Shown: one piece after another, positions 8,262 to 14,636 of the stretch
Numbering within the stretch: position 1 is the first letter of the stretch
Layout: each line of letters opens with the position of its first letter
Origin: an uncultured bacterium
Lineage (GTDB): Bacteria > Muiribacteriota > Ozemobacteria > Ozemobacterales > Ozemobacteraceae
Assembly: GCA_900317935.1 (NCBI GenBank)
Contig: ONIU01000009.1
Coordinates: forward strand, 1-47,700
Length of the DNA: 47,700 bases
Reading direction: 5' to 3'
Notes under the pieces: model-generated
The model's database searches: none
Told to the model about the DNA's origin: nothing
What the model saw: the letters and a program-made list of their open reading frames with translations, nothing else
Made by a program: the position numbers and the translations under genes

Positions 8262-8316
8262 ATTCTAAGATGGTACATTGTTTTTTCTCTATTGTCAATA
8301 GAGTTAGTCTTAGAAT
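8262..8316. promoter_or_regulatory. Nested palindromes over the bamA promoter (operator candidate)
   Basis: Outer arms ATTCTAAGA (8262-8270) and TCTTAGAAT (8308-8316) are perfect 9-bp inverted repeats. Between them CTCTATTG-T-CAATAGAG (8287-8303) is a perfect 8-bp palindrome. The inner palindrome covers the -35 hexamer of the bamA promoter and the outer left arm touches its -10. This is the layout expected for a regulator binding site, though the protein is unknown. Confidence 0.5.
8270..8298 (-). promoter_or_regulatory. Sigma-70-type promoter of the bamA operon
   Basis: On the minus strand TTGACA (8293-8298, perfect -35) is followed by 17 nt and TACCAT (8270-8275, 4 of 6). A leader of about 35 nt precedes the bamA ATG and its AGGAG site. 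Confidence 0.6.
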
Positions 8317-8366
8317 ACTAATAATATTATATTTTTATAAAACTATATATAATAGTAAATAACTAA

Positions 8367-8396
8367 TTTACTCTCAACCCTAAAACATAGTACAAT
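8367..8396 (+). promoter_or_regulatory. Candidate promoter of the DnaB-like gene
   Basis: TTTACT, 18 nt, TACAAT, about 38 nt before the ATG. GGAG lies in the leader at about 8418. The surrounding DNA is very AT-rich, so chance matches are easy. Confidence 0.4.
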
Positions 8397-8434
8397 ATAA
8401 AAAAATAAATATAACTTGGAGTAACAAAAGAACT

Positions 8435-10522
8435 ATGCCAAACTGTCAATACTGCAATAAACCAGTTATATCTGGAACGGTCTGTCAAGAATGCGCTCAA
8501 AGACAGCAAAACAATCAGCAAAGACCTTCTGGAGGCTTCTCATTAAACAGCCTTCTCAGGAATTCTTTTCCTACCCCAGCATCAAGACAGCCGCAGGCAC
8601 CAGTTCAGCCCATGCCTCAGCAAGATTTTTCAAATCAGCCAGTACAACCCACTGCTCAGCCAATACCGGCTACAGCCTTCCAGCCACCTCAGCCAAGCTT
8701 TACTCCAAACCAGTCTTTTAACGGGAATCAACAATTTCCAAATCAGCAACCAATGCAACAGCAAGCATCTTCAGCAATGTTTTCTGCAACACCGCAAATT
8801 CAGACGCAGAGTCATTACGCGCCAGACCCAAATATTAGCGCAGCAGCTTTAGACAAAATAGTTGGTCCAAGCAACAGCAGCAAAATAAATAAAGAATCCG
8901 AAGAAGAACAGAAGGAACTGAGAGAAAGAGTATTTAATTCCCCCGCCACAGGCTTTGGCGATGAAGAATTAGAAGTAACTGTTCTTGCCGGTATAATGAA
9001 AGACCAATATGTACTTGAATCACTCAAAGGAAAAGGCTTAATGGTCGGTCTATTTTCTAACCACCATACAAGAAGTATCTATCAAGCTATTCTAGCATTA
9101 CGCGAAGAAAGTAGCAGTTCTTCAAAAGTCGATAAAATCATTCTTAAAAACAAACTGCGTCAAATGAATATATTTGACGATTTAGCGACAAGATTATTAG
9201 ACAAAATTTCTGAATGTGTTCCTCCAAGCGTAGAGCAGGCTTTAAATTATCTGGAACTATTAAAAGAACAGGCTTTGAAGCGAAAGCTTAAAGAAGTCGC
9301 TCAAAATATTAGCGGATATATTGAAACTCCGCCTACAGACAATAGTATTACAATCGAAACTTTTACCAACAGGGTTATTCAAGATGTCAGAGATATACAG
9401 AAATCACGCACTACAAAGCGTATTAATCTTGTTAAAGAAGAAATGCGTGATATCATTAACGACATTGACCAGCGTGAAATAAACGGTGAAATAGACATAA
9501 TTGGTTATTCTTTCGAACCTATGCACTACCTCTGCCAGGCTGTTTCTGGTTTTAGAAAAGGCTTTATGTATGCTATTGCAGGAGCTCCAAGAAGAGGTAA
9601 AACAACATTCACGCTTGAATTAGCAACAAGAGTTGCTACTCTAAATAAAATACCCGTTCTTTTCTTCACTTATGAACAGACAAAGAAAAATCTTACCTAC
9701 CGTCTTTTGGCAAAAGAAAGCCGACTAAACCCAGACATGCTTCAACGCAAAAAAATACGTTCAAATATGATAAACGACGCAAAGTTTTCTGGCGGCTGGA
9801 AAAAGATGCAGGAATATATGAACTATTTTTACATCATTGAAGCAACCAAGGAAGATACAATCGACCGTATCCGTTCTTATGCCTATAATGTAATGCAGGA
9901 TTTTAACACTAACGACATAATGATCTTCGTTGACTACATCCAGAAGATGCCCTTGTCACGAAATTATATGGATGAAAAATTCAAGGTTGAAGAAATATCA
10001 ACAGAACTAAAAGGTCTAAGTATCGAATTGAATAATCCAATAATGACAATCAGCTCTCTTTCAAAGGAAGGCTGTTTAATAGATGCTTCAAATGATGCAG
10101 AAAGACCTACGATGTATCATTGTAAAGGTTCAGGTGACCTTGAATACGACTTGGACTGCGCCATGATTCAGGCAAAAGACTGGGGAGATACTTACGAACT
10201 ATATCAGCAGTTGCAACAAAAAGCAGAACAACTGGGAAAAGATACCACCCGTATTCCAAAGGTTGATGTAGTTAATCTCTATCTAGATAAGAACCGTGAC
10301 GCTCCAGAAGGTATTTTCTCTGTCATACAATATCTATTCTTTATCGAAGACAATAAATTCATAGAACTTGGTCCAAAATATGATGACGACCGTTATAGAT
10401 TCAGTAAAATCGAAGAACTGGTTGATAAACTCATACAGGCTAACTTCATCATTTTCTTTGATAGACCTGCAGATAGCACATACAACAAAGGCAGAGTTTC
10501 AATAAAACTAAAGAATTTCTAA
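8435..10522 (+). CDS. DnaB-like helicase with N-terminal zinc ribbon
   Basis: A 695-residue protein in four parts. Residues 4-20 form a zinc ribbon (C4, C7, C17, C20). Residues 25-145 are a Gln/Pro-rich low-complexity linker. Residues about 160-295 resemble the DnaB N-terminal domain (TVLAGIMKDQYVLESL...NHHTRSIYQAI). Residues about 350-690 are a RecA-fold helicase domain with Walker A GAPRRGKTT near 384 and Walker B MIFVDYIQ near 497. The usual DnaB segments after Walker B are altered: LSKEGC stands where LSQLNR is usual, and YHCKGSGDLEYDLD replaces the RESG...DAD motif. It is probably a paralogue of the replicative helicase. The zinc ribbon and linker may serve partner binding. It could be an ATPase without helicase activity. 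Confidence 0.75.
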   Translation: MPNCQYCNKPVISGTVCQECAQRQQNNQQRPSGGFSLNSLLRNSFPTPASRQPQAPVQPMPQQDFSNQPVQPTAQPIPATAFQPPQPSFTPNQSFNGNQQFPNQQPMQQQASSAMFSATPQIQTQSHYAPDPNISAAALDKIVGPSNSSKINKESEEEQKELRERVFNSPATGFGDEELEVTVLAGIMKDQYVLESLKGKGLMVGLFSNHHTRSIYQAILALREESSSSSKVDKIILKNKLRQMNIFDDLATRLLDKISECVPPSVEQALNYLELLKEQALKRKLKEVAQNISGYIETPPTDNSITIETFTNRVIQDVRDIQKSRTTKRINLVKEEMRDIINDIDQREINGEIDIIGYSFEPMHYLCQAVSGFRKGFMYAIAGAPRRGKTTFTLELATRVATLNKIPVLFFTYEQTKKNLTYRLLAKESRLNPDMLQRKKIRSNMINDAKFSGGWKKMQEYMNYFYIIEATKEDTIDRIRSYAYNVMQDFNTNDIMIFVDYIQKMPLSRNYMDEKFKVEEISTELKGLSIELNNPIMTISSLSKEGCLIDASNDAERPTMYHCKGSGDLEYDLDCAMIQAKDWGDTYELYQQLQQKAEQLGKDTTRIPKVDVVNLYLDKNRDAPEGIFSVIQYLFFIEDNKFIELGPKYDDDRYRFSKIEELVDKLIQANFIIFFDRPADSTYNKGRVSIKLKNF

Positions 10523-10538
10523 GTATAATAGAAAAAAA

Positions 10539-10572
10539 TCTGCACTATAAAATTTATAGTCTATAGTGCAGA
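10539..10572. promoter_or_regulatory. Hairpin just before the ribosome site of the lipoprotein gene
   Basis: Perfect 11-bp arms TCTGCACTATA / TATAGTGCAGA with a 12-nt loop that can itself pair. The GGGA ribosome site begins 3-4 nt after the stem. An A-run precedes it and no T-run follows on the plus strand, so it is not a plain terminator for the upstream gene. It may protect the transcript or modulate translation start. Confidence 0.5.
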
Positions 10573-10585
10573 AAGGGACAAACAA

Positions 10586-12343
10586 ATGAAGATAATTAAA
10601 AGTATTATAAATGCTGGAATTCTTCTTTCTCTAGCAATAATAGTATCTATTAATCTTTCCGGTTGTTCTGGCGGAGCTACCGGTCTGATAAGCATAACTC
10701 CGGAACAGTATCTGGCATCTGCAAAAGAGCAGTTTGAAACAATGGATGAAAGAGACTATGAAATTAGAGATTTAGACGAAATAATAAGAATTCTAGAAAA
10801 TGCGGAAAAAAACGCAAAAAAATCTGAAACCATTGATAAATCAAGAATGTTTCTTACTCTTTTGCACACAATGAAGGCAAGAAAGCAATATCAGAATGCA
10901 GTAATGAAAGGCGAATACATTGCCAACAGACCAGAACCTTTCTTTACCATAAATACAAAAGAAGTAAAAGAAACCTTAAGAACAGCAAAAAAATGGCTAA
11001 GACTAACCAATTCAACTTTTAAGACAAAATCTGTTCTGCCTGACTTAAACTATATTAAAGGTTTGTATTACACACAAAAAATGCTTACTCAGCAAAGCAG
11101 GGAAAGACAGGAAAGCTTAGACGAAGCAATTATAAGTTTTAGAAGATGTCTAGGCTTAGCTCCAGATTACCAAGGTCAATTCAAGTTGTTCGGAATGCAG
11201 CAAACATCTAGAGAAGTAAAGCTTAAGCTTATAGAATGTCTTGCTCAAGGTGGTATGGCTGCAGACGCCTATGGAATTCTTTCTGAATTTAATTTTGCAC
11301 CTATTATCCCAATATCTGGCGCAAATGAGAAATATGATTATCAGTGGTTACATATGAAGGCTCTTGTATTAGCAAGCATGGGCATGTATGAAGAAGCCGC
11401 AGAAACATTAAACAGATTTAAAATTGTTTCACCTGTTGATTATCCAATGGTAGATGAATCTATATGGTTATTAGAAGGTATTTATAAAAAGCTTTATGAA
11501 ATAACCAAAAAAGAAAATTACGATATGGAAGCCAAAATAGCAACAGCAATGCTAAAAAAACTTGGTGGACCCTATTCCAATGAAACTTATTCTGATGCTT
11601 CTCTGTTGTTTCCAAGACAACTACCAGGAGACATTGAATATAACAAAGCAGTTATTAATTTTTACAACGGGAAATTCAAGAAAACCCTAAGTATTTTAGA
11701 CAGTATCAAAGGCAAGAGTGTAATGTCCAACACCAACAGAATATCTGCAAAGCTTCTTAGAATCGAAGCCCAGCTTTATTCTGGAGAGCAGCTAACCGAT
11801 GACTGTATTGAAGACCTTATATCATTATCAGAAAATAAATATCTGAATGTTTTCCAAAAGAACAAACTCGGATATTTATTAGCAAGATATGTAATGGATG
11901 AAGATGCTGAGTTTAACACAACCCGAATAAATCATGAAGGGCAAAGCTTCATAAGAAGTTTTTTGGGAAAGCCTTGGGCAATTGATATAAAATACAAAAA
12001 AGGCAAAGTTAAAATAATCAGAAAGCCCAAGAACTCATCAAAGAAAAAAGATGATTCTAAAAAAGATGAAATAGAAAAAGAAACAGAACCAGGCGAGTTT
12101 TTGGCTGAAATCTATGCAAACAAAGCAGAAGACTGGGTCGTTAGTTCAAACATGTATCTGGTTAGTCTGCCAGAAATGAATATTCTTACTACAACTAGAA
12201 TAGTTGGCAGGGAAGAAGAAGGTAAATGGCATTTTAAAGACGAACAATTAGACACAATAAAAAATAGAAAGCTATATTTGATTATTTTGGAATTTGATAA
12301 TTCTGACAGTGAAAAATCAATTCAAGGATACCTTTATAATTAG
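10586..12343 (+). CDS. Large TPR-like lipoprotein of unknown function
   Basis: A 585-residue protein with a lipoprotein signal: hydrophobic segment, then lipobox LSGC with the acylated Cys at about residue 27. The body is helical with TPR-like pairs, for example LDEAIISFRRCLGLAPDY and MGMYEEAAETLNRFKIVSP. A Lys/Glu/Asp-rich stretch lies near 480-510, followed by a small beta-rich C-terminal domain ending in ILEFDNSDSEKSIQGYLYN. It is likely membrane-anchored and may scaffold a protein complex. The neighbours give no clear pathway. A hairpin precedes it and a longer one follows it. Confidence 0.7.
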   Translation: MKIIKSIINAGILLSLAIIVSINLSGCSGGATGLISITPEQYLASAKEQFETMDERDYEIRDLDEIIRILENAEKNAKKSETIDKSRMFLTLLHTMKARKQYQNAVMKGEYIANRPEPFFTINTKEVKETLRTAKKWLRLTNSTFKTKSVLPDLNYIKGLYYTQKMLTQQSRERQESLDEAIISFRRCLGLAPDYQGQFKLFGMQQTSREVKLKLIECLAQGGMAADAYGILSEFNFAPIIPISGANEKYDYQWLHMKALVLASMGMYEEAAETLNRFKIVSPVDYPMVDESIWLLEGIYKKLYEITKKENYDMEAKIATAMLKKLGGPYSNETYSDASLLFPRQLPGDIEYNKAVINFYNGKFKKTLSILDSIKGKSVMSNTNRISAKLLRIEAQLYSGEQLTDDCIEDLISLSENKYLNVFQKNKLGYLLARYVMDEDAEFNTTRINHEGQSFIRSFLGKPWAIDIKYKKGKVKIIRKPKNSSKKKDDSKKDEIEKETEPGEFLAEIYANKAEDWVVSSNMYLVSLPEMNILTTTRIVGREEEGKWHFKDEQLDTIKNRKLYLIILEFDNSDSEKSIQGYLYN

Positions 12344-12353
12344 TAGATATCTA

Positions 12354-12392
12354 TTGCTGATTATCTGTTAGCGGTTAACGGATAATCAGCAA
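12354..12392. terminator. Long hairpin after the lipoprotein gene, no T-run
   Basis: Arms TTGCTGATTATC / GATAATCAGCAA are a perfect 12 bp and extend to about 18 bp with two G-T pairs and a 3-nt loop. It starts 10 nt after the stop codon. The following bases lack a T-run, so it may be a 3'-end stabiliser or palindromic repeat rather than a standard terminator. Confidence 0.55.
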
Positions 12393-12420
12393 CAAATGTA
12401 CACAACTTTATAAATAACAC

Positions 12421-12449
12421 TTGCGGTTTATCATTATTTTCATTATAAT
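12421..12449 (+). promoter_or_regulatory. Sigma-70-type promoter of the glycine-zipper gene
   Basis: TTGCGG, exactly 17 nt, then a perfect TATAAT. It lies about 36 nt before the ATG at 12486, with a GGAGG ribosome site at 12476-12480. Confidence 0.65.
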
Positions 12450-12485
12450 AAAATTATAAGTTTACAAGTATAAGTGGAGGTCGCC

Positions 12486-13208
12486 ATGATCCATAAGTTA
12501 TCTCGCAATAGAAGTATTGCATACGTATTATTAATCTCCTTCGTTTTCACAATGTTTACTCCTATGATTGCTAGAGCTGGTGTTCTTGGCAGCGTCCTTA
12601 ACTTCATTAAACCAGCCGCAGGTATATTGGGTAATATCGGAGGCGCTATAGCTGGTGCTTCTCTAGGTTCAACATTTTGTCCACCTCTTGGTACAATAGC
12701 AGGCGGTATCGTCGGTTATGTTGTAGGCGGCGTTCTTGCTAACTATGCTGCTGGTGGTCTTTCAAATGTAGCCACATTAGCTGGGGCTGCTGTAGGTTAT
12801 ACCGCAATGTCTTCAATGGGTCCAGTAGGTATGGTTGCTGGCGTATTCTTAGGCGGTTTATTAGGTAAAACAGCTTATAAACTTATTAAAAAACTCGACA
12901 ATAAAATTACAGGCGGTGTAGTATTAGCTCCAACAGTAAAAGAAGCAGACGAAACTGTTTCAGTTGGAAATACAAGCAATACTTCAGTTAAACTTTCTGA
13001 TGCTATCCCAGCAGCAAAAACTCCTGAAGTAAAAGCAAAAGTAACTAATGCAGACATGAGCGCTCAGGAAGCAACTGAAAGATATCAGAGAGCTTATCAA
13101 CAGTATATCACCGCAACAAGAGACGGTGCTAACAGCGAAGAAATAAACAAAGCTCACAAAGAATACGTTGAAGCTTATAAAGTTTATAAAGAAGTTACTG
13201 GTAAGTAA
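12486..13208 (+). CDS. Exported glycine-zipper protein
   Basis: The 240-residue protein has a signal peptide (1-31, ending ARA-GVLG) and then a strongly hydrophobic Gly/Ala region (about 38-125) with repeated GxxxG spacing such as GGAIAGASLGSTF and GTIAGGIVGYVVGG. The last 90 residues are charged and helical (AQEATERYQRAYQQYITA). Glycine zippers pack membrane helices and occur in lipoprotein-like and toxin-like membrane proteins; the substrate or role cannot be told. ATG 12486 is chosen because GGAGG lies just upstream and overlaps the alternative GTG at 12474. It has its own promoter and terminator, so it is a single-gene unit. Confidence 0.75.
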   Translation: MIHKLSRNRSIAYVLLISFVFTMFTPMIARAGVLGSVLNFIKPAAGILGNIGGAIAGASLGSTFCPPLGTIAGGIVGYVVGGVLANYAAGGLSNVATLAGAAVGYTAMSSMGPVGMVAGVFLGGLLGKTAYKLIKKLDNKITGGVVLAPTVKEADETVSVGNTSNTSVKLSDAIPAAKTPEVKAKVTNADMSAQEATERYQRAYQQYITATRDGANSEEINKAHKEYVEAYKVYKEVTGK

Positions 13209-13220
13209 TTTAAAGCAATC

Positions 13221-13255
13221 AAAAAGCTCTATTGCGAAAGCAATAGAGCTTTTTT
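13221..13255 (+). terminator. Intrinsic terminator of the glycine-zipper gene
   Basis: Arms AAGCTCTATTGC / GCAATAGAGCTT close on a GAAA tetraloop and are followed by a T-run; a matching A-run on the left lets it act in both directions. It begins 12 nt after the stop. Confidence 0.95.
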
Positions 13256-13320
13256 TATTGTCAATAATTATAAAAGAAAAAGGAGATATTCAAAAAGGGG
13301 GGATTCGTTTTATACCAATC

Positions 13321-13370
13321 ACTTACCAACCTACCACTTACCACCAATTTCTCATTTCTCAATATCAATA
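13321..13370. repeat. Degenerate 7-nt tandem array (CTTACCA-like)
   Basis: Units such as CTTACCA, CCTACCA, CTTACCA, CCAATTT, CTCATTT and CTCAATA follow at a period near 7. The unit changes gradually along the array, suggesting slippage and drift. Confidence 0.55.
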
Positions 13371-13405
13371 CGCTATCGCTAAAAATTATTTAACTCTAGC
13401 TCAAT

Positions 13406-13450
13406 CACCCCTCAGTCAGCTAAAGCTGACAGCTCCCCTCAAGTGGAGCC
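13406..13450. repeat. Palindromic intergenic repeat (GTCAGCT-AA-AGCTGAC)
   Basis: A perfect 7-bp stem GTCAGCT / AGCTGAC (13415-13430) is followed by a second small hairpin GCTCC...GGAGC (13432-13449). From memory, repeats of the form CCCTCAGTCAGC...GCTGACAGCTCCCCTC are common between genes in gut Clostridia. No search was done. Confidence 0.55.
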
Positions 13451-13456
13451 TTTAGA

Positions 13457-13552
13457 TACCTACCACCAACCACTAACCCTATATCTTGTATCTAAAATCT
13501 TATAATCTTGTATCTAAAATCTTATATCTTAAATCTTATATCTTAAATCTAA
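13457..13552. repeat. Degenerate 7-nt tandem array (TATCTTA/AATCTTA)
   Basis: About 95 bp. It begins with CCTACCA-like units and passes into TATCTTG, TATCTAA, AATCTTA, TATCTTA, AATCTTA, TATCTTA, AATCTAA. It runs directly up to the stop codon of the minus-strand pseudopilin at 13553. Confidence 0.75.
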
Positions 13553-14182
13553 TTACTGGGTAACCTGCAACAACCAATTAACTTTACGAGGTGAAATAAT
13601 CATAAAGAAGTTTTTAACTCTAGGATCATCATCAGGTTCTTCTAATATTTTTACCTTATCTTCTTCAGATAACTGATCAAACTTTTCTGAATACAAAATC
13701 TTCATTGAAACTTTACACCAGATTTTCGCATTAAGAGTGAGTTCAGATTCAACGAAAGAGTTAGAATCACCATAACTGAAATCACAAGAAAAATCCAGAA
13801 TCTGCCCATCATTAAACATGAAAGGTCTCATTTCTGAAACATCTGGATCAGCTTCAGAGACGGAACCTTTTATTCCACGAAATAAACGACGCGCTTCTTT
13901 ATCAAAATAATATTGTATAACCTTGTCTGCAGCAACAGGAATGTTCAGTCTATCATTGATTTCCTGAGGTTTATCTATAGCATTGCGAAGTTCGTTTCTT
14001 AAGCCAGCCATAATAATACGAGTCGTCTGCAAAATATCAAGTTTATTCTGAGAATGCTTAAAAGACTGGTTTACAGATCTAAAAATCTGATATATAGAAG
14101 CAGAAAGCAGAACAAATATACCTAAGGTGAAAATTAATTCCACCATAGTCACAGCTTTCTTTCTATTTTTTATTTTATTCAT
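13553..14182 (-). CDS. Minor pseudopilin, GspJ/PilW-like (cassette A)
   Basis: A 209-residue protein with a type IV prepilin N-terminus: basic leader NKIKNRKKA, cleavage after Ala, then VTMVELIFTLGIFVLL with the conserved Glu at +5 and a hydrophobic helix. The rest is beta-rich, of GspJ/PilW size. ATG 14182 is preferred because it lies 4 nt after the preceding stop and gives a short leader; an in-frame ATG at 14212 would overlap the upstream gene. Its body (QTTRIIMAGLRNELRN) resembles the J-like protein at 35790 (QRLMDNIIERIRSDVR), suggesting related cassettes. It would sit in the tip complex of a pilus or pseudopilus. Confidence 0.75.
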   Translation of the reverse strand: MNKIKNRKKAVTMVELIFTLGIFVLLSASIYQIFRSVNQSFKHSQNKLDILQTTRIIMAGLRNELRNAIDKPQEINDRLNIPVAADKVIQYYFDKEARRLFRGIKGSVSEADPDVSEMRPFMFNDGQILDFSCDFSYGDSNSFVESELTLNAKIWCKVSMKILYSEKFDQLSEEDKVKILEEPDDDPRVKNFFMIISPRKVNWLLQVTQ

Positions 14183-14186
14183 AGTA

Positions 14187-14636
14187 TCAATAGTAATTAT
14201 GTCTCGGGTCAATAATTAAAGTTACAAACTTTGATTCAGGAACATCATTTGCAGGGTTTGCTGCTTTCTGATGTTTTGCTTTAACAACAAACTGGACTTG
14301 AAGAATATACATAGGTTTTGCACCCGGCGGTAATGGTTCAACATTCAATGGAACAATATTAGGAATAATTTCATACCCGTTTTTATCGGCAACATCCTTA
14401 AGTTCTTTGAAATCATTATCATTAGCAATTTTGATAGCTCTATCAAATCCAACAGCTCTACATAGTTCTAAAGCTGAAGCTCCGAAAAGAGTAGCTAGAG
14501 TTCTAGAATCTGCTCTTGAAATACGTTGCTGTCCATTGCGTATTAAAGAATAAATGGGCAAAAGACCGCATGAAATCAATACCAATACAACAAGTATTTC
14601 AACTAGCGTAAAGCCTTTTCGTTTATTCTTGCTCAT
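14187..14636 (-). CDS. Minor pseudopilin, GspI/PilV-like (cassette A)
   Basis: A 149-residue prepilin with leader MSKNKRKG, cleavage before FTLVEILVVLVLISCGLLP, Glu at +5. Like the I-like proteins at 29527 and 36514, a Pro interrupts the N-terminal helix near position +21, which sets these three apart from the G-like subunit. The rest is a small globular domain. The gene overlaps the upstream giant K-like gene by 4 nt and is 4 nt from the J-like gene, so the three are translated together. Confidence 0.78.
   Translation of the reverse strand: MSKNKRKGFTLVEILVVLVLISCGLLPIYSLIRNGQQRISRADSRTLATLFGASALELCRAVGFDRAIKIANDNDFKELKDVADKNGYEIIPNIVPLNVEPLPPGAKPMYILQVQFVVKAKHQKAANPANDVPESKFVTLIIDPRHNYY

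Larger units (their letters stand above)
13209..13552. other. Gene-free repeat-rich gap
   Basis: After the terminator, this 344-bp gap holds two degenerate 7-nt arrays (13321-13370 and 13457-13552) around a palindromic repeat (13406-13450). No credible gene was seen. Confidence 0.75.

Noticed and set aside
13168-13455. Plus-strand open frame of 95 codons after the glycine-zipper gene
   Set aside because: It runs through a strong terminator, a 7-nt repeat array and a palindromic repeat, and overlaps the end of the real gene. The encoded sequence looks like translated repeats.
13321-13552. CRISPR-like array
   Set aside because: Units are 7 nt and adjacent, without spacers, and there are no cas genes.
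14383-14390. GCCGATAA (minus strand) with CAAA 15 nt upstream, a sigma-28 look-alike
   Set aside because: It lies inside the I-like pseudopilin gene, where it encodes Ala-Asp-Lys, and no start of a transcript is expected there.
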